Of a DNA stretch of 43,689 bases, positions 16,460 through 24,672 are shown piece by piece. Within the stretch, counting starts at the first letter, position 1, and the number at the start of each line of letters is the position of its first letter. Origin of the DNA: CAYZUE01 sp964481825. GTDB taxonomy: Archaea > Hydrothermarchaeota > Hydrothermarchaeia > Hydrothermarchaeales > JALUUU01. Both the position numbers and the translations under genes were made by a program. The notes beneath the pieces are model-generated. The model did no database searches, had not been told where the DNA came from, and saw nothing but the letters and a program-made list of their open reading frames with translations. The stretch lies in the NCBI GenBank assembly GCA_964481825.1, contig CAYZUE010000006.1, positions 1-43,689 of the forward strand, written 5' to 3'.

Positions 16460-17281
16460 TCATCCAAGTTCTTCACGTTTTTTCATTAGAAGAAATAAAA
16501 CACTAGCGAAAAATATTAGTCCAAAACCAATTAAACCATACTTAAACAGATTATTCTTGGTATTAAGAGTGCTTTTTAGAGCCGTTGAATCAGACATTAT
16601 TTCATCCATTATTTTTATAGCGCTATCCGCAGTATTTTTAGATAATTCTATATCATCTTTTTCATAAAGAGTTTCTGCGTTTTTAACAAGGTCCTTAGCA
16701 GTATTTAATTTGTAATCTAGAGGTGCTGTATCAATACCGATAGAATTTAGATCTTCCAATGCTTTTTCTACATTAGAAAGTTCATAATTAGCGTTATCTA
16801 TGGCATTTAAAGCTTCACTAATAATGATATTAGAAACAGTTAGTGAAAGTTGGCCATCATTCTGATAAACTCCCTCTTCTCCCTTGAATTTAACGAAGGT
16901 TTTGACGTCCAATAGGTTAATTATAGTTTGTTTGGTAACTTTAGGCGCTAAACCGAAAGAAATGATAATCTCTATATTTTCTACTCCATTAGAAGGAAGA
17001 AGGACCTCAAACTCTGAGTCCCCATAAAGTTTAAGGTCACCATCAATATTTACCTCAATCCTTGGTCTTTCAATATCCGTTGATATATTAAGTCTTGCTT
17101 CGTCTGGTATGGGTGTACTACCTTTCAATTCGATCCGAGCATTAACTAATTGACCAATTTCTGCAACACCCTCCGGATTTACTTCTGTGTAATGGACAGT
17201 GAGATAATCAGGAACCATTGCATATACTGGATTAAAGCTAATAATAGCCAGCAACAGAGTTATATAAACTACAGCTTTCAT
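16460..17281 (-). CDS. Single-pass membrane protein with extracytoplasmic beta and coiled-coil domains, CetZ-linked
   Basis: A 273-residue protein I cannot assign to a named family. Residues 1-21 are a signal peptide (LLLAIISFNPVYA). Residues ~25-150 look like a beta-sandwich with alternating hydrophobic strands. Residues ~155-243 are a heptad-rich helical stalk (NVEKALEDLNSIGIDTAPLDY). Residues ~248-266 form a transmembrane helix, followed by a very short basic cytoplasmic tail, MKKREELG. It sits between CetZ paralogues 2 and 3, separated by 12 and 5 bp, so co-translation with them is likely. An anchoring or surface-sensing partner for the CetZ assembly is an inference from position and topology. 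Confidence 0.72.
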   Translation of the reverse strand: MKAVVYITLLLAIISFNPVYAMVPDYLTVHYTEVNPEGVAEIGQLVNARIELKGSTPIPDEARLNISTDIERPRIEVNIDGDLKLYGDSEFEVLLPSNGVENIEIIISFGLAPKVTKQTIINLLDVKTFVKFKGEEGVYQNDGQLSLTVSNIIISEALNAIDNANYELSNVEKALEDLNSIGIDTAPLDYKLNTAKDLVKNAETLYEKDDIELSKNTADSAIKIMDEIMSDSTALKSTLNTKNNLFKYGLIGFGLIFFASVLFLLMKKREELG

Positions 17282-17293
17282 ATCGTATCACCA

Positions 17294-18301
17294 TCATATA
17301 GAGTTTATATCATTTAGAAGGCTTTGAAATTCTGATGTGGTCTCTTTCCCTTTTATTTCTGTAGTAAGTCTCTTTTCAATTCCCTTTATCCCACTTAAAA
17401 TTCCATAGCAATTAATAAATTTTGAGTTAAATTGAGGTTTATAATCGCAAATGAGAATTGCACCAAATTTTTCCCTTATCCAACTTTCAGCTGAACTTTG
17501 ACCATGAATTTTACTTTTATTTCCATATATAACCAGGTATAAAGATTCAAAATTTTCTTGCAATTGTACAAATAAATAGTTCTTAATCAAATTTTTTACC
17601 AAATCTATTAGCACCACTGATTCGGCATTAATTTTCATCGACGCAAAAGATGAATTTCTTCCCTTAATAAATTTAAACGGAACATCCCACTGGATTGAAC
17701 TAAGAAACCTAATTATCGCCTCATTACTACCTTGAAATTTATTACTGTTTTTTCCACCAAGTCTATACAATGTGTCATTATCAATTATTATTAAACCATC
17801 TGCCTCCTTTTTGATTTCATGAAATCCGATTTCAGCATTTTTTGAATATATATTACCATCTCTAATTGATGGTAGGAGTAGTACGCCTATAACTGGAATA
17901 TCATAAATGGACTTTATTTTATTTGCTAAAACTGAAAATCCTCCTGTACCTGTTCCCCCACCTAATCCTGCAATGAGGAAAATTATTTCAGCACTCCCCA
18001 GATCAGTATTTGAAAGTATGCCCAGTACTAAATCCAATTCATTAGTCACTAACTGTTTACCAAAGTCTATATCACTTCCCGCACCATGACCTTTTGCTAA
18101 ACTTTTACCTATTAGAATTCGATTGTTAAGGGGTATAGAAGTAAGTTTATTAATAGCTTCGGAAGTATCAACAGCAACACCACTAATCTGGATTTCTTTG
18201 GGAGATGACATTCTACTTTTTAGGCTATCTATCAAACTTTTTTTATATACAAGTTCAATTACTTTACAGCCTGCACCTCCAAGGCCAACTAAAAATAGCA
18301 T
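17294..18301 (-). CDS. CetZ/FtsZ-superfamily tubulin homologue, paralogue 2 (highly divergent)
   Basis: 335 residues from ATG at 18301, which follows AGGTGA; a GTG at 18310 would place the start inside that ribosome binding site, so I reject it. The first loop is VGLGGAGCKV (5-14), the signature GGGTGTG is at 114-120, and GHGAGSD (71-77) resembles the same segment of paralogue 1. The region where the T7 loop should be (INAESVVLIDLVKNL) has no recognisable acidic catalytic pair, so GTP hydrolysis may be impaired. The C terminus is short. It begins 9 bp after the stop of paralogue 1. Confidence 0.8.
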   Translation of the reverse strand: MLFLVGLGGAGCKVIELVYKKSLIDSLKSRMSSPKEIQISGVAVDTSEAINKLTSIPLNNRILIGKSLAKGHGAGSDIDFGKQLVTNELDLVLGILSNTDLGSAEIIFLIAGLGGGTGTGGFSVLANKIKSIYDIPVIGVLLLPSIRDGNIYSKNAEIGFHEIKKEADGLIIIDNDTLYRLGGKNSNKFQGSNEAIIRFLSSIQWDVPFKFIKGRNSSFASMKINAESVVLIDLVKNLIKNYLFVQLQENFESLYLVIYGNKSKIHGQSSAESWIREKFGAILICDYKPQFNSKFINCYGILSGIKGIEKRLTTEIKGKETTSEFQSLLNDINSI

Positions 18302-18310
18302 CCAATTCAC

Positions 18311-19456
18311 CTATTTTTTCAGATTTTCAATCTCCCCTAGGAAATAATCTAAATCTTTCTCTTTACTTGGTTCCTCAGCCTTTCGTTCTTGAACATATTT
18401 TGCCCGTTGAAGCATACTGACCACCCTTGGAGAACTTGATATACCTGAAAGTAGGACAACACAGCCTACAAAGTTACTATTTGGCAATGGATAATCCCCA
18501 CCTCTAACTTCTGTTCCTGCTATTGTTTTCTCTAGCCATTGCCTACTTTTTTCAATTCCTTTCCTATCAAGTTGATCGGGAGGTCCCGCTATAATTATTA
18601 AAGCCTTACTTGTAGATTTTGAATCACAAGGGAGTAGAAGTCGTCCTTTTACAGCACGTTTTACAACAGAAAAAATTCTTGCAGCCTTACCTGTTTCATA
18701 CTGGTCCTTCCCTAAAAACTTAGAAAAAATCCTTTTCTTAGGTACTGCCTCCGATGCATAGCCTATACTGCAAATACCCCCTACTTTCAATGTATTAATT
18801 ATTTCAGATGCATCAACAACCATTTCGGCGACTTGAGATTTAGAACTAATTTCTCCTGACCTAAAAAGGATTCCTAGTCTTTTTGCTATATCAGAATTTA
18901 TTCTATCATACGCTTGTCGTACACTTTCTCCTGAATGAAGAAAAGCTCCATTATCAACAAGGATTGCAGCATCACATGTAGGCAAAAGTGATTTTAGACT
19001 TCTAGCTGCATTTAAGGTATATATATCCCCTTCATTTTCTGCTGGAAGAATTCCTACACTATATACTGGTTCATCATAAATTTGCTTTAGACTATTGCAC
19101 ACAACACTTATAGCACCACTACCCGTTCCTCCGCCTAACCCAGCAATGACAAAAAAAGCATCTCTATTACTAACATCTAAATGTGAGACATGATTAAGGA
19201 TAACATCAATCTCATCCTCCATGATTTTAGCCCCTTTTTTATTATCCGCCCCTACCCCATGTCCCTTAACAACTGTTTCGCCAATTAAAAGTCGATCTTC
19301 CATTGATATATAACGAAGTCCCATTAAATCACTTTTGGCTGTATTTACTGTGATACACTTTATGGTACCTGAAAATTCGCTCTTTTTATCATCTAAGGTG
19401 AATTCATCAGCGATTTTACCCCCCGCTTGTCCAAGACCGATTATTAAAACCTTCAT
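18311..19456 (-). CDS. cetZ: CetZ tubulin homologue, paralogue 1 (canonical)
   Basis: The most canonical of the three: 381 residues, starting MKVLIIGLGQAGGKI, with tubulin signature GGGTGSG (108-114) and a T7-like loop DASEIINTL (215-223), where an acidic pair can activate GTP in the neighbouring subunit. GHGVGADNKKG (65-75) and IRGGDYPL-like sequence near the C terminus match CetZ proteins. It ends in a conserved-looking amphipathic peptide (LDYFLGEIENLKK). CetZ proteins in haloarchaea control cell shape and motility. It leads the cetZ1-cetZ2-membrane protein-cetZ3 block, and a TATA-like element lies 50 bp upstream over the leuD stop. Confidence 0.9.
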   Translation of the reverse strand: MKVLIIGLGQAGGKIADEFTLDDKKSEFSGTIKCITVNTAKSDLMGLRYISMEDRLLIGETVVKGHGVGADNKKGAKIMEDEIDVILNHVSHLDVSNRDAFFVIAGLGGGTGSGAISVVCNSLKQIYDEPVYSVGILPAENEGDIYTLNAARSLKSLLPTCDAAILVDNGAFLHSGESVRQAYDRINSDIAKRLGILFRSGEISSKSQVAEMVVDASEIINTLKVGGICSIGYASEAVPKKRIFSKFLGKDQYETGKAARIFSVVKRAVKGRLLLPCDSKSTSKALIIIAGPPDQLDRKGIEKSRQWLEKTIAGTEVRGGDYPLPNSNFVGCVVLLSGISSSPRVVSMLQRAKYVQERKAEEPSKEKDLDYFLGEIENLKK

Positions 19457-19506
19457 TAAAAAATCCTCTAGATAACCTCTTTTCTTTATATTAAGGTATC
19501 TTACTC

Positions 19507-19514
19507 TTATATAT
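19507..19514 (-). promoter_or_regulatory. Possible internal promoter for the CetZ block
   Basis: On the minus strand ATATATAA lies at the leuD stop codon, ~45-50 bp upstream of the CetZ-1 ATG. That position suits an archaeal TATA box with a short leader. It would let the CetZ block be transcribed independently of leuCD. No BRE is assigned with confidence. Confidence 0.4.
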
Positions 19515-20022
19515 CTACCCTATTTAGGCTTCTTTTTGTATACCCAACTAATCCATCAGATTTTAAAAGTTCCAATAGAAAATTTGGAAGAGGCTTAAAA
19601 TTAAACATGTTATTATCATTTAAATTAGTGATTGTACCTTTAACAAGGTCTATATTTATCTTATCAGTTTCATTTACTCTTAGATTACATTCCACAATAG
19701 GGAGGCCGATATTTATAGCATTTCTAAAAAAAATACGTGCAAACGATTTAGCTACAACACATGATATCCCGATGCCTAAAAGTGCTCTAGGTGCATGCTC
19801 CCTAGATGATCCACACCCAAAATTATCATCAGCTACGAGTATATCTCCAACTTTGACATCTTTTACAAATCCCGGTCGTGACTTTTCAAAGGCGTGTCTG
19901 CCGAGTTCAATATGATTTCCAGTGGTTAGATACTCAGCAGGGATTATCTGATCAGTGTCAATATTAGAACCAAATTTCCAAACTGTACCAACTATGTTTT
20001 CTATTTTAGCAGTTGTTTTCAT
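19507..20022 (-). CDS. leuD: 3-isopropylmalate dehydratase small subunit (LeuD family)
   Basis: 171 residues of the aconitase swivel domain: FGSNIDTDQIIPAEYL (17-32) and DDNFGCGSSREHAPRALLG (66-84). The substrate loop reads YLTT (31-34). In methanogens this loop is reported as YLRT in homoaconitase and YLV-type in isopropylmalate isomerase, so this variant is ambiguous. Next to leuC, and near leuA, isopropylmalate isomerisation is the likeliest role. It begins 21 bp after the leuC stop. Confidence 0.9.
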   Translation of the reverse strand: MKTTAKIENIVGTVWKFGSNIDTDQIIPAEYLTTGNHIELGRHAFEKSRPGFVKDVKVGDILVADDNFGCGSSREHAPRALLGIGISCVVAKSFARIFFRNAINIGLPIVECNLRVNETDKINIDLVKGTITNLNDNNMFNFKPLPNFLLELLKSDGLVGYTKRSLNRVDI

Positions 20023-20043
20023 TATTTCAATACCTGAGATGCC

Positions 20044-21294
20044 TCATAATATTTCGTTTGGATCTGTTATTCTTCCCTTTACCGCGCTTGCAGCAACTAC
20101 CGCCGGATTTGCTAAATATACTTCACTTTCTTGATGCCCCATCCTACCAACAAAATTTCGATTGGTTGAAGATATACATCGTTCTCCTTTAGCCAACACC
20201 CCCATATATCCTCCCAAGCAAGCCCCACAAGTTGGACCACTAACAAACGCATTACTGTCTAAGAAAGTTTTTACTAAACCCTCTTTTATAGCTTGATTAA
20301 ATACTTCCTTACTAGCTGGTACAACTATCATTCTTACATTATTATGAATCTTACGGCCGGATAATATTCCTGCTGCTAACCTTAGGTCTTCAATTCTCCC
20401 ATTAGTGCACGACCCAAGATACGCTTGATCTATGGTTAGATTGGCAAGCTCTGATGCAGGGGATATGTTTTCTGGGAGAGATGGTTTAGCAACAGTAGGG
20501 ATTAAATCCTCTGCCTGATACTCAAAAGTATCAATATATTCCGCATTCTTATCTGGATAAATTGGATTGTAATCACCCTTCACTCTTCCATCTAAATAAT
20601 TAAACACTGTATCATCAGGTGAAAAAACACCCGCTTTTCCTCCAGCCTCAATTGCCATATTAGCAATTGTTATTCTGTCTGAAAGAGGCATCGATTTAAG
20701 TGTGGTTCCATGAAACTCCATGGATTTGTATAAAGCACCATCGACCCCAATGTCTCCAATGATATTTAAAATAACATCTTTACCCATAACATAACTAGGT
20801 AAATTTCCATTAACAATAAACTTCTGAGTTTCAGGAACTCGAAACCAGAGTTTACCGAGAGCCATAGCTGATGCTGCTTCTGTTGATCCAACACCTGTAG
20901 AAAAAGATCCTAACGCACCATAACTACATGTATGAGAATCTGCACCAATAATGAGCCTACCAGGTGCTGCAAATCCATTTTCTATCATTAGTTGGTGACA
21001 AATACCTGAATTTCCGACTTCAAAATAATTTTTTATACTATACTTTTTGGCAAATTCTCGCATTGCTTTAGCCTGTTCCGCACTTGCCACATCTTTAGCA
21101 GGAACGTAGTGATCAGGTATTAAAACAACTTTTTCTTGAATAGGTTGAACCCCAAATGTATCGAATACTTCAAAAGCTGGTAAACCTGTGACATCGTTTA
21201 ACATCACATAATCAATCTCAGCTTCTACTATTTCTCCTGGTTCTACTTTCACCTTTTTAGATGATTTTGCTAAAATCTTTTCAGAAATATTCAT
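20044..21294 (-). CDS. leuC: 3-isopropylmalate dehydratase large subunit (LeuC family)
   Basis: 416 residues, matching the archaeal/bacterial short LeuC form. The 4Fe-4S ligands are C296 (YLGSCTNGR), C356 and C359 (SGPTCGACLGG). Active-site segments GADSHTCSYGALGSF and ATR-like STNRNFVGRMG are present. With LeuD it isomerises 2- to 3-isopropylmalate. It is the first gene of the long minus-strand run and is divergent from the BFN-domain gene. No leuB is visible in the window. Confidence 0.93.
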   Translation of the reverse strand: MNISEKILAKSSKKVKVEPGEIVEAEIDYVMLNDVTGLPAFEVFDTFGVQPIQEKVVLIPDHYVPAKDVASAEQAKAMREFAKKYSIKNYFEVGNSGICHQLMIENGFAAPGRLIIGADSHTCSYGALGSFSTGVGSTEAASAMALGKLWFRVPETQKFIVNGNLPSYVMGKDVILNIIGDIGVDGALYKSMEFHGTTLKSMPLSDRITIANMAIEAGGKAGVFSPDDTVFNYLDGRVKGDYNPIYPDKNAEYIDTFEYQAEDLIPTVAKPSLPENISPASELANLTIDQAYLGSCTNGRIEDLRLAAGILSGRKIHNNVRMIVVPASKEVFNQAIKEGLVKTFLDSNAFVSGPTCGACLGGYMGVLAKGERCISSTNRNFVGRMGHQESEVYLANPAVVAASAVKGRITDPNEIL

Positions 21295-21354
21295 TTTATA
21301 ATAATCCCTAATTTTAACTTAATAATATATTTATGGGAGAAAATAATTTATGAT

Positions 21355-21813
21355 ATGACAATAGAAATTTCATTAATGAAAATAAGTGGAGAATACCAAC
21401 AAGTAACAATAAGTGGTATTTTTATGGCTAAAAATCAGGAGGGAATAGCCCCCATTATTTTTCTAGAAAATAATAAAAAAAAAATTCTGCCCATATATAT
21501 TGGAGCTGCAGAGGCTTTTTCAATCCAAACAGCTTTGGAGAAAATACCATATCCCCGCCCACTAACACATGATCTTTTGTTAAGTATAATGAAAGAGCTC
21601 CAATCAAGTGTAGAAAAAGTACTAATTGATGATTTAGACGATGGAGTATATTTTGCCAGAGTCGTAGTGAAAAAAAATGGTGATAAATTTGAATTTGACG
21701 CACGACCAAGCGATAGTCTGGCACTTGCAATTCGTACAAAAGCCCCAGTTTATGTTTCTGAAAAGGTGATGGAAAGTGCATCCGTTGAAAAGGACGCATA
21801 TAAATTAAAATAA
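21355..21813 (+). CDS. BFN-domain (bifunctional nuclease, DUF151) protein
   Basis: 152 residues of the COG1259 family: the N-terminal GIAPIIFLENNKKKILPIYIGAAEA block and the C-terminal RPSDSLALAIRTKAPVYVSE block are both family hallmarks. Members have been described with DNase/RNase activity, but cellular roles in archaea are unclear. It is divergent from leuC across 60 bp, and single-gene transcription is likely since ~150 bp separate it from srp54. Confidence 0.85.
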   Translation: MTIEISLMKISGEYQQVTISGIFMAKNQEGIAPIIFLENNKKKILPIYIGAAEAFSIQTALEKIPYPRPLTHDLLLSIMKELQSSVEKVLIDDLDDGVYFARVVVKKNGDKFEFDARPSDSLALAIRTKAPVYVSEKVMESASVEKDAYKLK

Positions 21814-21965
21814 GTTATATTTCAGATTGATAAACTTTTAAGTACAAATGGTAGGATATTAGTTAGATACCTATGAGCTTAATCTTTACAGTACTCTAAG
21901 TTCTTAGTTTTATTAATTCAATTAAGTTACAATATACTTTTAAATGTAGGAATAAAATAAAAATC

Positions 21966-23282
21966 ATGGTTCTTGAAAAGCTTAGTGAATCTTTAACCAG
22001 TGTTGTAAAGAAGATAACCCTTGCTGGAATAGTGGATGAACGACTTATTAAAGTGGTTGTCAATTACTTTCAGCGTGCACTTATTATTACAGATGTTAAT
22101 GTGAAACTTGTTATGGATATTTCAAAAAAAATCGAAACACGCGCTATAAAAGAAAAATCCACTCCTGGTTTAGGAAAAAAAGAACACGTTGTGAAGATAG
22201 TTTATGAAGAATTAGTAGATATATTGGGAAATAAACAAAGTCACCAATCTTTTGCTAAGGGCCGACTTATGCTTGTTGGATTACAAGGATCTGGCAAAAC
22301 AACAACAGGTGTTAAACTAGCACGATATTATCAGAAACGAGGAGCTAAACCGTGTATAATAGTAACCGATACGTATAGGCCTGCAGCTTTTGATCAGGCA
22401 TCACAACTTGCCGAACCGTACGATATTAAGGTTTTTGGAGATCCTAAAAATAATGATCCAATAGATATAATGATTAAATCGCTAGAACAAACAAAAAAAT
22501 TTAATATGGTTATTCTAGACTCGGCTGGGCGACATAAGAACGAAGAAAAGTTATTCAAAGAGTTAAAGAATCTAGAAAGTGGATTTAAACCTGATGAACA
22601 GTTTCTAGTAATTGATGGATCAATCGGCCAACAGGCAGGAGTTCAAGCAAAAGCCTTCCATGAAGCAATTGGAATTACAGGCGTGATTTTAACTAAAATT
22701 GAGGGTTCCGGAAAAGGTGGAGGTGCTCTTTCAGCAGTAGCTGAAACAGATGCCCCTATAAACTTCATTGGGGTCGGAGAGAATGTGGATGACCTGGAAG
22801 TTTTTAATCCTGATCGTTTTATATCAAGGCTTATGGGGATGGGTGACCTCCAAACACTTTTAGAAAAAGCTAAGGAAAGCATAGAAGAAGATAAAGTTAA
22901 GGGTATATTAAAGGGAGAATTTACTCTTTTAGATCTTCGCGATCAGCTTGATTCAATAAGCAAAATGGGACCGCTTAAAAACGTCCTTAAAATGATACCC
23001 GGAATGAGTATGAATGTACCTAAAGAAACATCCCAGATTACAGAAATAAAAATGAAACGATTTACATATATAATGGATTCAATGACTTTAGATGAACAAA
23101 CTAAGCCAAAATTGATTAACTCACAAAGGATAGCTCGAATATCCAAAGGTTCTGGTACAACAAAAGAAGACGTTAAAGAATTAATTAAATACTATAACCT
23201 TATGAAAAAAGCCATTAAGGGATTCAAGTCACGAGGTATGGCTAAAGGACCATTGGCAAAGATGTTAAGGGAATTTAGGTAA
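21966..23282 (+). CDS. srp54: Signal recognition particle 54 kDa protein
   Basis: 438 residues with the N domain (1-~95), G domain and methionine-containing M domain (~300-438, ending MAKGPLAKMLREFR). GTPase motifs: GLQGSGKTTT (105-114), DTYRPAAFDQ (135-144), DSAGR (185-189) and TKIEGSGKGGGAL (243-255). G3 has Ser instead of the common Thr, and G4 has Glu246 where TKxD is expected for guanine recognition. It binds signal sequences on ribosomes and docks to FtsY (4610-5551). It stands alone; no 7S RNA is visible nearby. Confidence 0.95.
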   Translation: MVLEKLSESLTSVVKKITLAGIVDERLIKVVVNYFQRALIITDVNVKLVMDISKKIETRAIKEKSTPGLGKKEHVVKIVYEELVDILGNKQSHQSFAKGRLMLVGLQGSGKTTTGVKLARYYQKRGAKPCIIVTDTYRPAAFDQASQLAEPYDIKVFGDPKNNDPIDIMIKSLEQTKKFNMVILDSAGRHKNEEKLFKELKNLESGFKPDEQFLVIDGSIGQQAGVQAKAFHEAIGITGVILTKIEGSGKGGGALSAVAETDAPINFIGVGENVDDLEVFNPDRFISRLMGMGDLQTLLEKAKESIEEDKVKGILKGEFTLLDLRDQLDSISKMGPLKNVLKMIPGMSMNVPKETSQITEIKMKRFTYIMDSMTLDEQTKPKLINSQRIARISKGSGTTKEDVKELIKYYNLMKKAIKGFKSRGMAKGPLAKMLREFR

Positions 23283-23444
23283 AATAATAAGAATGATTAA
23301 CATAGGTTTATATTAGAATAGAAATTATTTCTTAAAAATCGGGATAACTTATTAATATGATTCCATCTAATTTACCTGAATATAGAAAAACGTAAAAGTA
23401 TAAAATATGCCGAATTATTGTTTAAACACACCGAGGTAGATCCT

Positions 23445-23735
23445 ATGAGGAGATCAAAAGGTTCAAGAAGTAAAAGTAGATATAAGATGAAGAAGCCTAT
23501 CCGGAAAAGGGGTAAATTACCTGTTTCTAAATTAATTCAAGAATTTAAAGTGAATGATACCGTTTCTATAGTGAATGAACCAAGCATTCAAAAAGGGCAA
23601 CCACACCCTAGATTCCATGGTAAAACAGGTATTGTTGTTGAAAAAAGAGGGAGATCTTATCTAGTTCAAATATCAGATGGAAAAACTAATAAAAAGATTA
23701 TATCTAGACCTGTACATTTAGTTTTACAGAGGTAA
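23445..23735 (+). CDS. rpl21e: Large-subunit ribosomal protein L21e
   Basis: 96 residues from ATG at 23445, preceded by GAGGTAGATCCT. The basic N terminus (RRSKGSRSKSRYKMKKPIRKRGK) and the segment GQPHPRFHGKTGIVVEKRGRSY identify L21e. An upstream in-frame extension from 23418 is rejected because it precedes the ribosome binding site. It starts the conserved archaeal order rpl21e-rpoF-DUF655-ksgA-hemK2. Confidence 0.95.
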   Translation: MRRSKGSRSKSRYKMKKPIRKRGKLPVSKLIQEFKVNDTVSIVNEPSIQKGQPHPRFHGKTGIVVEKRGRSYLVQISDGKTNKKIISRPVHLVLQR

Positions 23736-23740
23736 TAAAG

Positions 23741-24079
23741 ATGATAGGAAAGAACGTCATTAAAGAGAAGGTTATTACAGTAGCTGAAGCAAAAAAGTTT
23801 CTGAAAGGCTCTATGAAAGAGGAAGAGGAGCCTATTTACGAGAAAAAAATTGCCCTGGACCACTTCAATAAGGTCTCAAAGTTGAACGCAGAAAAATCAA
23901 GGAAATTAGTTGACGAATTAATAAAAAGTGATGATAAAATACGGGAAATTACTGCTGTTAAAATAGTGGATTTAATGCCTAAAGACGAAGAAGATGTACG
24001 TGCTATATTTGCAAAGGAAAGATATGTCCTAGAAAAAGAAAATATTGAGAATATATTAGATATAATAAAAGGGAAATAA
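23741..24079 (+). CDS. rpoF: RNA polymerase subunit F (Rpb4)
   Basis: 112 residues, mostly helical, matching RpoF/Rpb4: an N-terminal tip with VITVAEAKKFL, and a C-terminal HRDC-like half with KIVDLMPKDEEDVRAIFAKER. It forms the stalk of archaeal RNA polymerase with RpoE. It begins five bases after the rpl21e stop. Confidence 0.93.
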   Translation: MIGKNVIKEKVITVAEAKKFLKGSMKEEEEPIYEKKIALDHFNKVSKLNAEKSRKLVDELIKSDDKIREITAVKIVDLMPKDEEDVRAIFAKERYVLEKENIENILDIIKGK

Positions 24080-24081
24080 AA

Positions 24082-24672
24082 ATGGGAATGGAGGACCATG
24101 CCGTTGTCCTCGACTTTTTACCTCATGGTCGCACTGAGGATACACGGCCTATTTATAAAAAAGATCCAATAGCATTTGCTCTAGGAGAAGAATTCCTTAC
24201 TTTGATTGAAGTTATTCCAAAGGTAGGTGTAGAATTCAAATCGCATGAACGAATTCTTTTAGGCAAGACTGATAGGGAAAAGATCCAGTATATTAAAAGA
24301 AGAGTTAGTTATCGTGATCTTAGCTCTGCAGCAAAGTCTGAATTACCATACGCAGTAGAAGAATTAGTAGATAGACAAAAATCACGATTTGTAAATTTCT
24401 TTAATGAGGCAGGCGCAATAAGTACACGGCTTCATGTTTTAGAGCTTTTACCAGGTATTGGTAAAAAATTAATGTGGGAGATTTTAGAAGAAAGGAAAAA
24501 AAAACCGTTTTCATCGTTTGAAGATATAACTAAGAGGATAAAAGCCATATCCGATCCAAAGAAACTAATTATAAAGAGAATTATCTTAGAACTTGAAGAA
24601 GAAGATGTTAAATTTGGAAAGGGCAAATATAAATTCTTCGTATCTCCTATGCCCCAGAGGAGGGGTAGGTGA
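24082..24672 (+). CDS. DUF655 family RNA-binding protein
   Basis: 196 residues of the archaeal COG1491 family: an N-terminal OB-like part (VVLDFLPHGRTEDTRPIY) and a helix-hairpin-helix region (LELLPGIGKKLMWEILEERK, with SSFEDITKRI). The family is predicted to bind nucleic acid, and its fixed position before ksgA suggests a ribosome-assembly role, which is inferred. It begins two bases after rpoF and overlaps ksgA as GTGA. Confidence 0.88.
   Translation: MGMEDHAVVLDFLPHGRTEDTRPIYKKDPIAFALGEEFLTLIEVIPKVGVEFKSHERILLGKTDREKIQYIKRRVSYRDLSSAAKSELPYAVEELVDRQKSRFVNFFNEAGAISTRLHVLELLPGIGKKLMWEILEERKKKPFSSFEDITKRIKAISDPKKLIIKRIILELEEEDVKFGKGKYKFFVSPMPQRRGR

Noticed and set aside
21814..21965. 7S SRP RNA gene beside srp54
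   Set aside because: The gap is too short and too AT-poorly structured for the ~300-nt, G/C-rich archaeal SRP RNA. No helix-8 motif is visible here or beside ftsY.
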